Both the position numbers and the translations under genes were made by a program. Source: Gymnodinialimonas phycosphaerae (GTDB lineage: Bacteria; Pseudomonadota; Alphaproteobacteria; Rhodobacterales; Rhodobacteraceae). From it: a stretch of DNA of 64,000 bases. The DNA is taken from NCBI RefSeq assembly GCF_019195455.1, contig NZ_JAIMBW010000001.1, positions 2,542,001 through 2,606,000 of the forward strand, read 5' to 3'. The notes under the pieces were generated by a model, which saw nothing but the letters and a program-made list of their open reading frames with translations, had not been told where the DNA came from and did no database searches. Shown piece after piece: positions 17,629-26,269 of the stretch (position 1 is the first letter of the stretch; each line of letters opens with the position of its first letter).

Positions 17629-18666
17629 TTACATGCCGAAGATTTCGTTCCAGCGGTTGATCCAGTCGTCCAGGTTCGCGTTCATCGGCCCGTAGTCGAC
17701 GAAGTTGAGGCTGCTGATCATCTCGTCACCGTAGGTCCAACCGGCTGCCTGTTCTTCCGTCAGATCGACGCCCGTGTTCACGGGCGCATCGACGCCCCGT
17801 TCGGCCAGTGTCTGCTGGATTTCGGCCGACAGGACAAAGTTCAGGAACTGATGGGCCAGCTCCACATTTTCGGACCCGGAGGCGATGTTGATCGTGTTGA
17901 GCGTGGCGATGTCACCATCGTCAAGGTCCGCCCAAGCCACCGAGGGCACCGCAGATTGCAGACGGCCGAGGGCAAAGTCCTGGGCCATTGAAACAGCAAT
18001 CTCGCCGGTGGAGAAAAGGTTAATCATCTCTGACCCGGTGTTGTAGTTGGTCAACACGTTGGGCTGGATTTCGGCCACACCTGCGAACGCCGCATCGGGG
18101 TCTGCGTAGGCATCCACGCCAGCACGCTCTCCTGCGCGCAGCACGACCATCGGGCCAGCTGTCGTCGTGATGCCGGGCAGAGACACGGCGCCCGCCAGAT
18201 CTTCGCGCCACAGATCGTTCCACGACGTGATCGGTGTCTCGACCTCATCGGCGTTATAGACAATACCCACCCGCCCAATGCTGTAAGCGGGGCCGTACTC
18301 GCCCTGTGGCGCTTGAGCGAAGGAATAGAGGTTGTCGATATTGGGCACCTGCGCGCGGTCAACGGGCTGGAACAAGCCCAATTCGATCCCCAACTGTGAG
18401 AACCGGTCCGTCAGGTAGATCACGTCAACCCCTTCGCCACTGCGCAGTTGCAGACGGCTCAGGCGGTCAGCGTTGTTGCCGGTCTCGAAAATCACCTCGC
18501 AATCACACATTTCCTGGAACGGGTCGATGATGATTTCCTGAAGCGCATCGCCGTTGAACCCCCACCATGAGACGACGAAGGTCTCGGACTGCGCCAGGGC
18601 TGGCGCGGCGGAAAGCATGGCGGCGACCGAAACCGTTGCGGCGCCCAAAGTGTGAAGTCTTTTCAT
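17629..18666 (-). CDS. Extracellular solute-binding protein, PotD-like
   Basis: The product is 345 residues with a clear Sec signal peptide (MKRLHTLGAATVSVAAML, cleavage after APALA-Q). The mature part starts ETFVVSWWGFNGD and shows the two-lobe periplasmic binding fold of the spermidine/putrescine and iron class (VGIVYNADEVE, TSWNDLWREDLAGAVSLPG). ATG 18666 has GAGGA upstream, and the longer frame to 18777 lacks any leader. It supplies the permease-ATPase set downstream. The ligand is not readable; the surrounding enzymes suggest an amine-bearing purine or amino-acid derivative. Confidence 0.9.
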   Translation of the reverse strand: MKRLHTLGAATVSVAAMLSAAPALAQSETFVVSWWGFNGDALQEIIIDPFQEMCDCEVIFETGNNADRLSRLQLRSGEGVDVIYLTDRFSQLGIELGLFQPVDRAQVPNIDNLYSFAQAPQGEYGPAYSIGRVGIVYNADEVETPITSWNDLWREDLAGAVSLPGITTTAGPMVVLRAGERAGVDAYADPDAAFAGVAEIQPNVLTNYNTGSEMINLFSTGEIAVSMAQDFALGRLQSAVPSVAWADLDDGDIATLNTINIASGSENVELAHQFLNFVLSAEIQQTLAERGVDAPVNTGVDLTEEQAAGWTYGDEMISSLNFVDYGPMNANLDDWINRWNEIFGM

Positions 18667-18691
18667 GATAGTCCTCAGTTTTGAAAGTGTC

Positions 18692-18705
18692 CGGAGCAGG
18701 CTCCG
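18692..18705 (-). promoter_or_regulatory. Small hairpin in the leader before the PotD-like gene
   Basis: CGGAG (18692-18696) and CTCCG (18701-18705) flank a 4-base loop, 26 bases upstream of the binding-protein start and downstream of the adenine deaminase gene. The 147-bp gap is the largest in this operon segment and could hold an internal promoter. Confidence 0.3.
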
Positions 18706-18813
18706 AACCAGCGGCAGATTGATGGTGAAATCGTATGGAGGGTCTGACGTAGACGCAAGGTCAAGCGCCGGATGCATGCCCGAAGAACAAGCGGATGCGC
18801 AATTGTTAGGCAG

Positions 18814-20676
18814 CTACCAAACGATGGCATGAGTCTCGCCCGTTGCAACGTTCACGAACCCGTCCGGCGCCCGGTCGGATGGCGCCACAAGAACCCAGCG
18901 CCACGGCGCGCAGGTGAGGGTGGCGAACGCCAGTCGTTCCGGAAACCCAGGGAACCAGCGGGGGCTGAAGGTAGGCTCGTACATCCAGTCCACCTTGCCA
19001 CCTTCCGCGTAGAGTGCCTGCATTTCGGCATCCAGCTCTTCGGGCGGGCGACAGGTCATCAGGCCGCCGACCTCATAGCGCACCGTGGCAGCCAGCTTAC
19101 CTTCCCGCACCAGTGCCCAGCCACCCTGGGTGTCGCGCAACGCGTTGGCCGCCTGCGCCATCGCGGCGTCAGACGAGCCGACCGCCCAGATATTGTGCTT
19201 GTCATGCCCCATCGAACAGGCCAGCGCCGTGTCGGGCGTGCGGGGTCCCGTCCCCAGCCAGAACATGGCAGAGGTTTTGCCCTGCCCGGAAAAGCGGTCG
19301 ACGATGGCGAACTTCGTGACGTTGCGTTCAGGATCGCGCTGCACGTGACCATCCGCGACGGGCAGATCCATCGTGATGAAGTCATCGTCCCAATGGAACG
19401 GGCGCAGCAAGGCCGCCGTCATCGTGTCGCGTCCCGGCTTGGCGGGAATTGCAAAGTCGGCGGCGGACAGGTCGCGGGTGATGTTGACGGTCTGCGTCGC
19501 CCAATCGGGCCAATCGATCCGTGGCACCGAAGGAAGGTACCTGCCCGCCTCCGCCACAAGATCACCATCGGCCCAGACCTTGGCGATCCCGACCTTGGCC
19601 AGATCATCCAGCAGAACGATATCCGCAAACCGCCCCGGCGCGATGGATCCGACCCAAGGCGTCAGCCGCATATGGCGCGCCGGGTTGATCGTGACCATCT
19701 GAATGGCGATTTCCGGGGGCAACCCGGCCTCGATCGCAAGGCGCACGTTATGATCCGTGGCGCCCAGTTTCATCGTGTCCGAGCAGGAGCGATCATCGGT
19801 GGTCAGCGCGAACTGGCTCCACTCCGTCAGGCCCGCATCCATCAGGCCCCGGATCATCTCTGGCAGCGAATGCGGGCGCAGTTCCATGAAGAGGCCGCGC
19901 CGCAGCTTGTCGAGCACCTCTTGCATTGTCCACGCCTCATGGTCCGAGGCAAGGCCCGCCGCGCCAAATGCGTTGATCGTAGGCAGATCCTTGATGCCCG
20001 CCGCATGGCCCTCGATCACGCCGCGTTTCTCGAAGGTGGCCTCGATCATCCCCCACAGGCGGTCGTAGGACGGGTTGTCGGGGTTCCAGACGGCGGGCCA
20101 ATCCATCACCTCGTCCAGACCCGCCACCATCAGGCTTTCGGACAGGAAACCAAGCTGCTCATCATAGCCAAAATGCCCGCCGCCCCACTCAAAGGCCGTG
20201 GGCGGCACGGCAGAGCCCGGCAGCGGAAAGATCTTCTGCGGGCTGCCCGACAGCCGTGCCTTGAGCCAGAATTCAAGGTTGCGCGCGCCATTGACGTTGG
20301 AGAATTCGTGACTGGCCTCACAGGTCCATGTGTTGCCGTGGGGCAGTACCAGCGCGGCCTCCCATTCCGGGGTGACGTGAGAAGACTCGATATGTTTGTG
20401 AACTTCGCCAAAGCCGGGAACGGCCATCAGGTCTGGTTCATGCACCTCATTTTCGACGGTGCCGGGATAGGACCCCGCTGGCCCGACATAGGCGATGCGG
20501 CGGCCCACGATGATGATTTCCTGATCGTCCAGCCACATTCGCGAGTGAACGTCGAGCAGTTTACCCACCCGAAGACGCGTATCCGCAGGCTCATGCCCCA
20601 GTGCCACCCGCACCAGACGCTGACGGATCTTGACCTCGTCGGCGGCATTGATCAGTTGGTCCGCTGGATTGGTCAT
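18814..20676 (-). CDS. ade: Adenine deaminase
   Basis: The product is 620 residues, the usual size of AdeC-type enzymes, which convert adenine to hypoxanthine and ammonia. Visible landmarks are the metal-binding segment PGFGEVHKHIESS (about 92-104, two His separated by Lys), EGHAAG, ASDHEAW, and ALTTDDRS in the barrel, plus the C-terminal domain ACSMGHDKHNIWAVGSSDAAM. It is cytoplasmic. ATG 20676 overlaps the upstream nucleoside hydrolase stop by ATGA, so adenine released from a nucleoside can be deaminated by a co-made enzyme. Confidence 0.93.
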   Translation of the reverse strand: MTNPADQLINAADEVKIRQRLVRVALGHEPADTRLRVGKLLDVHSRMWLDDQEIIIVGRRIAYVGPAGSYPGTVENEVHEPDLMAVPGFGEVHKHIESSHVTPEWEAALVLPHGNTWTCEASHEFSNVNGARNLEFWLKARLSGSPQKIFPLPGSAVPPTAFEWGGGHFGYDEQLGFLSESLMVAGLDEVMDWPAVWNPDNPSYDRLWGMIEATFEKRGVIEGHAAGIKDLPTINAFGAAGLASDHEAWTMQEVLDKLRRGLFMELRPHSLPEMIRGLMDAGLTEWSQFALTTDDRSCSDTMKLGATDHNVRLAIEAGLPPEIAIQMVTINPARHMRLTPWVGSIAPGRFADIVLLDDLAKVGIAKVWADGDLVAEAGRYLPSVPRIDWPDWATQTVNITRDLSAADFAIPAKPGRDTMTAALLRPFHWDDDFITMDLPVADGHVQRDPERNVTKFAIVDRFSGQGKTSAMFWLGTGPRTPDTALACSMGHDKHNIWAVGSSDAAMAQAANALRDTQGGWALVREGKLAATVRYEVGGLMTCRPPEELDAEMQALYAEGGKVDWMYEPTFSPRWFPGFPERLAFATLTCAPWRWVLVAPSDRAPDGFVNVATGETHAIVW

Positions 20677-21626
20677 GCCGACGCCTCGTAATCGATAGAG
20701 GCGGCGTAAAGACTGACAACGCGGTCCATGTCAGCCGCTTCAACAATCGTCCGCGCAGGCGTGCCCAGACGACCGGTGGGATCAACGACCGTCATGCCGC
20801 GTGTCAGGCCGGGGGCCAAGGCCACGTCAACGGAGGCTTGCAGCGCTTGCGTCACCACACCCGGGTCAATGACCACGGCGGCAGCCAGCGTGTCGACGAA
20901 GCGAAAGTGATCGCCACCACCGAAGCCCGCGACGACGGATCTGGCATGGCGCACCAGCGCTTGGGAAAACGCCTTGGCGCGGCCATCGGGGCGCGCGTCA
21001 AACAGGGTATCGACCTGCACCCCCGTGATCTTGTGGGCGGCACAGGCCTCCCACGGGACGAGCGTGATCTCGATCCCGGCGGCAAGGACAATGTGTGCCG
21101 CTTCGGGGTCGGCGAAAAAGTTGAACTCGGCGGCGGGCGTGATGTTCCCGCGGCCGTAGACCGATCCGCCCATGATGGTGACGTTGCCGATGCCCGTGAC
21201 GCAATCGGGCGCAAGGCGCAGAGCCAAGGCCAGATTGGTGAGCGGGCCGATCATCAAAAGATCGATCCTTTCGGACCGGTTCGCGGCGTCTTGCAGGCTC
21301 GCGACGATGGTGCCCACGCCGTTATTCCCGGCAGGCTCTGATATCAGGTCCGGGCGCGGGGCGCCGCCCAAACCGTCCACGCCGTGGATTTCGGTTGCGT
21401 CATGGACCGGCTGGACCAAGGGCCGGTCCGCACCCATGTGAACTGGAATATCGGCCCGCCCGGCCACGGTCAGAACCGACAGCATGTTGCGGGTGGCCGC
21501 CTGCAGGCCCACGTTACCGGACACGATCGTTATCAGATCCGGCGCACGATCTGCGGCAAGCAGCATCAGCAGCGCCTGCGCGTCGTCCACGCCGCCGTCG
21601 GAATCAAGGATAAGCTTTCGCGTCAC
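20673..21626 (-). CDS. Nucleoside hydrolase (second copy)
   Basis: The 317-residue product has an N-terminal DSDGGVDDA motif (8-16), a variant of the DTDPGxDDA calcium site that keeps the three Asp, then HGVDGLGG and GPLTNLALALR. It differs strongly from the copy at 11218-12129, so the two probably have different base preferences. It is coupled by ATGA overlaps both to the M24 peptidase upstream and to adenine deaminase downstream, which favours an adenosine-type substrate by context. Confidence 0.9.
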   Translation of the reverse strand: MTRKLILDSDGGVDDAQALLMLLAADRAPDLITIVSGNVGLQAATRNMLSVLTVAGRADIPVHMGADRPLVQPVHDATEIHGVDGLGGAPRPDLISEPAGNNGVGTIVASLQDAANRSERIDLLMIGPLTNLALALRLAPDCVTGIGNVTIMGGSVYGRGNITPAAEFNFFADPEAAHIVLAAGIEITLVPWEACAAHKITGVQVDTLFDARPDGRAKAFSQALVRHARSVVAGFGGGDHFRFVDTLAAAVVIDPGVVTQALQASVDVALAPGLTRGMTVVDPTGRLGTPARTIVEAADMDRVVSLYAASIDYEASA

Positions 21627-22726
21627 GCCGAGGGTGTCCAGATCGTGCGAGGAAGGCTCGACAGGACATCCGCGCCTGTGTCCGTGACAGTCACGATATC
21701 TTCAAGGCGGACGCCAAAGCGGCCCTCAAGATAAATACCGGGCTCGATCGAGAAGACGTTGCCTGCCTGCATAACCGCCTCGGACGTGGCGGTGATATAG
21801 GGCGGCTCGTGGATGTCGATGCCAAGACCGTGGCCCGTGCGGTGGATGAAAGCATCGCCGTAGCCCGCGGCGGTGATGACGTCGCGCGCGGCCTTGTCGA
21901 TGTCGCGCGCGATGACGCCGGGCCGTACGGTCGCAAGGGCCGCCTGCACGGCTTCTTCCACGATAGAGGTGACTTGCAAGAACTCCTCATCCGGGGCGTC
22001 GCCGAACCAGCCGCAGCGGGTCATGTCGGAGGGGTAGCCGTTCAAACGACAGCCGGTGTCGATCAAAACGGCCATGTTCTGTTCCAATACCGTGTCACCG
22101 GTGTGGTGATGCGGATAGGCGCCGTTCGCGCCAAAGGCCACGATGGTGAATTCCGGCTTGGCGCCGTTGGCCTTGTAGTGATCGGCGATGACGCGCGCGA
22201 TGTCGCGTTCGGTCATTCCGGGCTTCAAAGCCTCGAATCCGGCCATGGAAGCAGCATCGTTCACGCGCGCACAATCCTTCAAGGCCTTGATTTCGCTTTC
22301 ATCTTTCATCGCGCGCAACGCACCGAGGGTGGTATCCGAGAAGCGGCGCACGGGCGCATCCATGGCATCCAGCAGCAGAAGCGCGAAATCGGCGCGCATC
22401 GCCTCGTCTATGGCGACCGTCAGGCCGGGCGCGGTGGCATCGCAGGCGGCCAGCAGGGTTGTCAGGGCCTGTGCCGGGCCATTCTCATCCGTCCATGTCT
22501 CGAACGGCAGATCGGTTGCTTGCCGCACGGAATTGGCATTGAGCGCGGGCATCAGGAACCCGGCGTGGGTCTGGCTGATCAGCAACAGCACGGGCCGCTC
22601 GTCCCCGTGGGGATCCGCACCAGAAAGCCACGCCATGTGCGACGTGGGGCCAAGCGCCACAAGGTCGGTCCCGGTTTCTTGCATCCGAGTACGTAAACGC
22701 GACAGGCGGTCTTTGAAAGTGTACAT
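21623..22726 (-). CDS. M24 family Xaa-Pro-type aminopeptidase (pita-bread fold)
   Basis: The product is 367 residues. The five metal ligands are present: Asp residues in LIDTGCRLNGYPSDMTR, His in HRTGHGLGIDIHEPP, Glu in FSIEPGIY and Glu in VRLEDIV. It has an N-terminal creatinase-like domain of about 130 residues. ATG 22726 (MYTFKDRLS) is preferred to the far upstream start at 23143, which reads antisense-like sequence through the binding-protein gene; AAGGGGG precedes it. The fold also includes creatinase-like enzymes, so hydrolysis of a non-peptide C-N bond is possible. It is coupled to the nucleoside hydrolase by ATGA. Confidence 0.88.
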   Translation of the reverse strand: MYTFKDRLSRLRTRMQETGTDLVALGPTSHMAWLSGADPHGDERPVLLLISQTHAGFLMPALNANSVRQATDLPFETWTDENGPAQALTTLLAACDATAPGLTVAIDEAMRADFALLLLDAMDAPVRRFSDTTLGALRAMKDESEIKALKDCARVNDAASMAGFEALKPGMTERDIARVIADHYKANGAKPEFTIVAFGANGAYPHHHTGDTVLEQNMAVLIDTGCRLNGYPSDMTRCGWFGDAPDEEFLQVTSIVEEAVQAALATVRPGVIARDIDKAARDVITAAGYGDAFIHRTGHGLGIDIHEPPYITATSEAVMQAGNVFSIEPGIYLEGRFGVRLEDIVTVTDTGADVLSSLPRTIWTPSA

Positions 22727-22765
22727 GTAAGGCCCCCTTTTGGGAAAAAAGTCAGGAAACGGAAA

Positions 22766-22791
22766 TCGCCGGCCCGTGGTGGGGCCGGCGA
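22766..22791 (-). terminator. Strong 10-bp stem-loop after the dipeptide-binding-protein gene
   Basis: TCGCCGGCCC (22766-22775) pairs exactly with GGGCCGGCGA (22782-22791) around 6 bases. On the minus strand it begins 15 bases after the binding-protein stop and is followed by T-rich sequence (a run of six T at 22745-22750). It probably acts as a partial terminator or mRNA stabiliser between the binding protein and the M24 gene. Confidence 0.6.
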
Positions 22792-22806
22792 CAAGGTCAT
22801 TCACGA

Positions 22807-24393
22807 TCAGCTTTTGTCGACAAGCCGGTAGAACACGAAATCGGAGGTGGCCCCGTTCACGTAACCCGCGACGTTCTCGGCCATGCCGACCTGGTAGGAG
22901 GCCTGGAACATGATCACGATGGGCGATTCCGCCTGCACCCGGCGCTGAAGCTCCAGATACATCTCCTCGCGCACGGCCGGGTCGGATTCCGTCAGGGCCG
23001 CCGTCGTCATTTCGTTCAGCTCTTCCGGAACCGCCCAGGAATTCCGCCATGTGGTCGTGGCGGTGTAGGTTTCCTGCCGGTTGTCGGAGTTGTAGGCGAA
23101 CGCTTTGGCGTTGGAATGCGGGTCCATGAAGTCCGGGCCCCAATACAGCAACATCGCTTCATGGCTGCGATCACGGTAGCGGGTGATCACCTGAGATCCG
23201 GTGCCGGGAAGGATTTCGAACTCGATGCCCGCTTCCGCAAAAGACGCCTGCAGCGATTGCGCCATGTCCGTAAAGGGGGCGGCGTTGATCACGTCGAGCG
23301 TGACGGTGATCGGCAGTTCGATTCCTGCGTCTTCCAGGATCTGCGCGGCACGCTCAGGGTCATAGGAATAGGGCGTGTCGGTCAACGCACCCGGGAAACC
23401 TTCTGGCCAGAAGGCCTGATGGATTTCCATCTGGCCCGCGATGATCGAGTTGGTCATGCCCTCGTAATCCACCAGATACCGCGCGGCTTCCCACACGGCA
23501 GGGGGTGTCAGGGCCTCCACGTTCTGGTTGAACGATAGGAAATGAACGGCGGCTTGCGGGAAGGTTTCCACCTGCAATTCGCCCTCAAGACCGGCGATCT
23601 GATCCGGCGTCAGGTTACGCGCGATGTCAACGTCACCGGCTTCTAGCAGCAACTGCTGCGTTGCCGACTCTGCCACGTGGCGGATGATGACGCCTTCGAT
23701 GGCGGGGGCGCCATTGAAGTAATCGGGGTTGGCATCCATGCGGATCAGTTCGGCCGCACGGAAAGTGTTCAGAGAAAACGGCCCGGTACCCGCCGTGTTG
23801 GCGTTGAGCCAGGCGTTGCCCATGTCGCCGTCGACCGCGTTGGCCATGGCGGTTTCCATATCCACGATGGACGCGGGTCTCGAGGCGAGGACGTTCATCA
23901 CGAAGGCAGGCGAGAAGTCGCCCTCGTAGCGCACGGTCACGGTATTGCCGTCTGCCGTCACCATCTCGGCCACGTTCTCAGGGGTCCAACCCAGTTGGGT
24001 CAGGATGAAGGCTGGCGTCAGGTTCAACTGCACCACGCGGGAAAACGATCCCACGACATCCTCGGCCCGGAACGGATTGCCGGAATGGAAGGTCACGCCG
24101 TCACGCAGGGTGAAGACGATGGTTTTTGCCTCTGCGTCAATCTCCCACGAGGTGGCGAGGCCGGGGGCCAGCACCGTGGTGTCTTCGGCGTCGTATTGCA
24201 CAAGGCGGTCATAGGTGTTGGTCACCAATTCACCGGAGGTGAATTCATAGGCCTGCGCCGGGTCGATCGCGACGATGTCATCGATGTTCTGGGCCACGAC
24301 GAGGATTTCGGGCGGCGTGTCCGCGAAGGCCGCGGGCGTGGCTAGGGGCAGCGCCAGCATCGCCGATAGCAGGGCGGGTTTCAGCAATCTCAT
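22807..24393 (-). CDS. ABC transporter substrate-binding protein, dipeptide/oligopeptide (SBP_bac_5) type
   Basis: The product is 528 residues with a Sec signal peptide (LLKPALLSAMLALPLATPAA, cleavage near AFA-D) and the family 5 fold: IDPAQAYEFTSGELVTNTYDRLV near the start and TFTLRDGVTFHSGNPFRAEDV-like sequence at about 90-110. ATG 24393 has GGAGG 11 bases upstream. It lies on the opposite strand from the matching permease and ATPase genes (25225-28748), with the XRE-cupin gene between, so both arms should be regulated from the 25090-25224 region. Ligands of this family include peptides, nickel and glutathione, so a nucleoside or modified peptide is possible. Confidence 0.9.
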   Translation of the reverse strand: MRLLKPALLSAMLALPLATPAAFADTPPEILVVAQNIDDIVAIDPAQAYEFTSGELVTNTYDRLVQYDAEDTTVLAPGLATSWEIDAEAKTIVFTLRDGVTFHSGNPFRAEDVVGSFSRVVQLNLTPAFILTQLGWTPENVAEMVTADGNTVTVRYEGDFSPAFVMNVLASRPASIVDMETAMANAVDGDMGNAWLNANTAGTGPFSLNTFRAAELIRMDANPDYFNGAPAIEGVIIRHVAESATQQLLLEAGDVDIARNLTPDQIAGLEGELQVETFPQAAVHFLSFNQNVEALTPPAVWEAARYLVDYEGMTNSIIAGQMEIHQAFWPEGFPGALTDTPYSYDPERAAQILEDAGIELPITVTLDVINAAPFTDMAQSLQASFAEAGIEFEILPGTGSQVITRYRDRSHEAMLLYWGPDFMDPHSNAKAFAYNSDNRQETYTATTTWRNSWAVPEELNEMTTAALTESDPAVREEMYLELQRRVQAESPIVIMFQASYQVGMAENVAGYVNGATSDFVFYRLVDKS

Positions 24394-24471
24394 TGGGATC
24401 AACCTCCGTGTTGGTGTTAATGTGGCGCGCAAGTTCATCCGAAAACCGGTATCCACTTTTCGGCTCGCGCT

Positions 24472-25089
24472 TCAGCCATTGGTATTGGCCGGGTTCAGTT
24501 CGGGCAGTTTTACGGCACCTTTGCGTTGCAGAACCGACAGGGTTCCGGTCCAGAGGATGCGCGTGGTGGTCTTGGTCTCGTTGGACCACGAGTGGGGAGT
24601 TGAGCCGAAATAATGCAGGCTGTCCCCCTGTTGAAGAATGAAGCTTTGTCCGCCAAGGGTCTGGGTGATTTCACCACTGAGCAGGAAGATGATCTCTTCC
24701 CCTTCATGGTGCACGACTTCGGACGCATAGCCGGGCGGAACGTGCAGAATGTAGCACGACAACTCGGCCCCCGGAAGATCGGCGCCGACAGATTCGTACA
24801 GGATGGACGAGCCGTCGATGGAAAACTGGGGCCGCGCGCCCGTTCGTGAAAGACTATCGGCAGGTTTGGGTGTGGTGATGAAATACTCAAGGCCAACAGA
24901 CAGCCCCTGCGCAATTTGCGCCAGCGTGCCAAGCGACGGCGTGGCTTGTCCACGCTCCACCTGGCTGAGGTAGCCGACCGAAAGCGAAGCGTCATCGCAG
25001 AGCGCCTGCAAGGTCAGGTTCAACTGCTTGCGCCGCTTGCGGATCAGGGCGCCGAGGGCCGGATCATTGTTCGACGTTGGCCGCGCCAT
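24472..25089 (-). CDS. XRE-family transcriptional regulator with C-terminal cupin domain
   Basis: The product is 205 residues. An N-terminal helix-turn-helix (IRKRRKQLNLTLQALCDDASLSVGYLSQVERGQATPSLGTLAQIA) is followed by a small beta-barrel cupin (VVHHEGEEIIFLLSGEI, about 123-140, and GDSLHYFGSTPHSW) that usually binds a small effector. PuuR-like regulators of this kind repress amine and amino-acid breakdown. ATG 25089 has GGAGGGG upstream. The gene heads the long minus-strand operon and diverges from the peptide-type permeases, so it is the likely controller of the whole 11.2-28.7 kb island. Confidence 0.9.
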   Translation of the reverse strand: MARPTSNNDPALGALIRKRRKQLNLTLQALCDDASLSVGYLSQVERGQATPSLGTLAQIAQGLSVGLEYFITTPKPADSLSRTGARPQFSIDGSSILYESVGADLPGAELSCYILHVPPGYASEVVHHEGEEIIFLLSGEITQTLGGQSFILQQGDSLHYFGSTPHSWSNETKTTTRILWTGTLSVLQRKGAVKLPELNPANTNG

Positions 25090-25136
25090 GATTTTGCCCC
25101 TCCCGTTCACCAATCATCATAATTTTTTTGATCTAA

Positions 25137-25171
25137 GCAAAACTATTTGCCAAAACCAAGCAAAATGTTGC
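25137..25171. promoter_or_regulatory. Two short palindromes, candidate operators of the XRE-cupin regulator
   Basis: GCAAAACTATTTGC (25137-25150) has exact arms GCAAA/TTTGC with a 4-base spacer. A second, related site GCAAAATGTTGC (25160-25171) has arms GCAA/TTGC. Their starts lie 23 bases apart, about two helical turns, in the 135-bp AT-rich gap between the divergent regulator and permease genes. Spacing and position suit a dimeric HTH repressor; binding is inferred. Confidence 0.5.
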
Positions 25172-25224
25172 ACCGTCGGTGCGTGGCGCTGTTGTCGCAG
25201 CCACCGACAGGACCCCGTGACCCG

Positions 25225-26268
25225 ATGACCTTTCAAGACATCAGATCCGACGTGATCGGCGGCACTGCCCTTGGGATTGCCCGGTTCGTGATCGTCGTGG
25301 CGCTGACGTTTCTCGGCCTTTTGGCGCTGACCTTTTTCATTGGTCGCGTGGTGCCGATTGATCCAGTCCTCGCGGTTGTTGGAGATCGTGCCACGCCCGA
25401 GCAATACGAGGTGGCGCGCGTCGCCATGGGCCTCGAGCGGCCGCTGATCGTACAATTCTTCAGCTACGTTGGCGATGTCTTGCGGTTCGATCTGGGCATG
25501 TCGACGTCTACCAACCGCCCTGTTGCCGAAGACCTTGCGCGGGTCTTCCCGGCCACGTTGGAAATGGCCACCTTGGGAATTCTCATCGGCGTGGGTCTGG
25601 GCGTGCCCGCAGGCGTACTGGCCGCCGCCTGGCAAGGCAGTTGGGTGGATCAGGTGATCCGCGTCTTCGCGCTTCTGGGCTATTCGGTTCCGGCGTTCTG
25701 GTTGGGGCTGGTGGGCCTTGCGGTGTTCTACGCATGGCTTGGCTGGGTCGAGGGGCCGGGCCGCGTCAGCATCTTCTACGATGGCATGACGCCCGTGGTG
25801 ACGGGCCTTTTGACGGTGGACGCGGTACTGGATGGCGACTGGGCGGTCTTCCGAAGCGCGTGGTCCCACATCATTCTTCCTGCCACGATCCTGGGGGTGT
25901 TTTCACTTGCCTATATCGCCCGCATGACACGGTCGTTCATGCTGGACCAACTGAGTCAGGAGTACATCACCACCGCCCGCGTCAAGGGCGTGCCGGAGTG
26001 GCGGGTGATCTGGGTCCATGCCTTTGGCTCGATCCGGGTGCCGCTGATCACGGTGATCGGGCTCAGCTACGCAGGCCTGCTGGAAGGGTCCGTGATGATC
26101 GAAACGGTGTTCTCCTGGCCCGGCATCGGGAACTACCTGACCACGGCGCTGTTCAACGCCGACATGAACGCGGTCCTTGGCGCGACGCTTGTCATCGGGG
26201 CGGTCTTCATCCTGATCAACAAGGTGTCGGATGTCCTCTACCGCGTCCTCGATCCGAGGAGCCGATAA
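25225..26268 (+). CDS. ABC transporter permease, DppB/OppB type
   Basis: The product is 347 residues with six predicted membrane helices, starting with IVVALTFLGLLALTFFIGRVVPIDP and a large periplasmic loop. The EAA-type coupling loop is near YITTARVKGVPEWRVIWVHAFG, and the C-terminal segment ETVFSWPGIGNYLTTALFNADMN is diagnostic. ATG 25225 (MTFQDIRSD) is used; the longer in-frame start at 25147 overlaps the palindromic operator and has no ribosome site. It pairs with the DppC-like protein that starts one base after its stop. Confidence 0.9.
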   Translation: MTFQDIRSDVIGGTALGIARFVIVVALTFLGLLALTFFIGRVVPIDPVLAVVGDRATPEQYEVARVAMGLERPLIVQFFSYVGDVLRFDLGMSTSTNRPVAEDLARVFPATLEMATLGILIGVGLGVPAGVLAAAWQGSWVDQVIRVFALLGYSVPAFWLGLVGLAVFYAWLGWVEGPGRVSIFYDGMTPVVTGLLTVDAVLDGDWAVFRSAWSHIILPATILGVFSLAYIARMTRSFMLDQLSQEYITTARVKGVPEWRVIWVHAFGSIRVPLITVIGLSYAGLLEGSVMIETVFSWPGIGNYLTTALFNADMNAVLGATLVIGAVFILINKVSDVLYRVLDPRSR

Positions 26269-26269
26269 C

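Noticed and set aside
18772..20691. Plus-strand open frame of 639 codons
   Set aside because: It is antisense to adenine deaminase, which has all family motifs; the plus-strand translation is Arg/His/Gly-rich with no domain resemblance.
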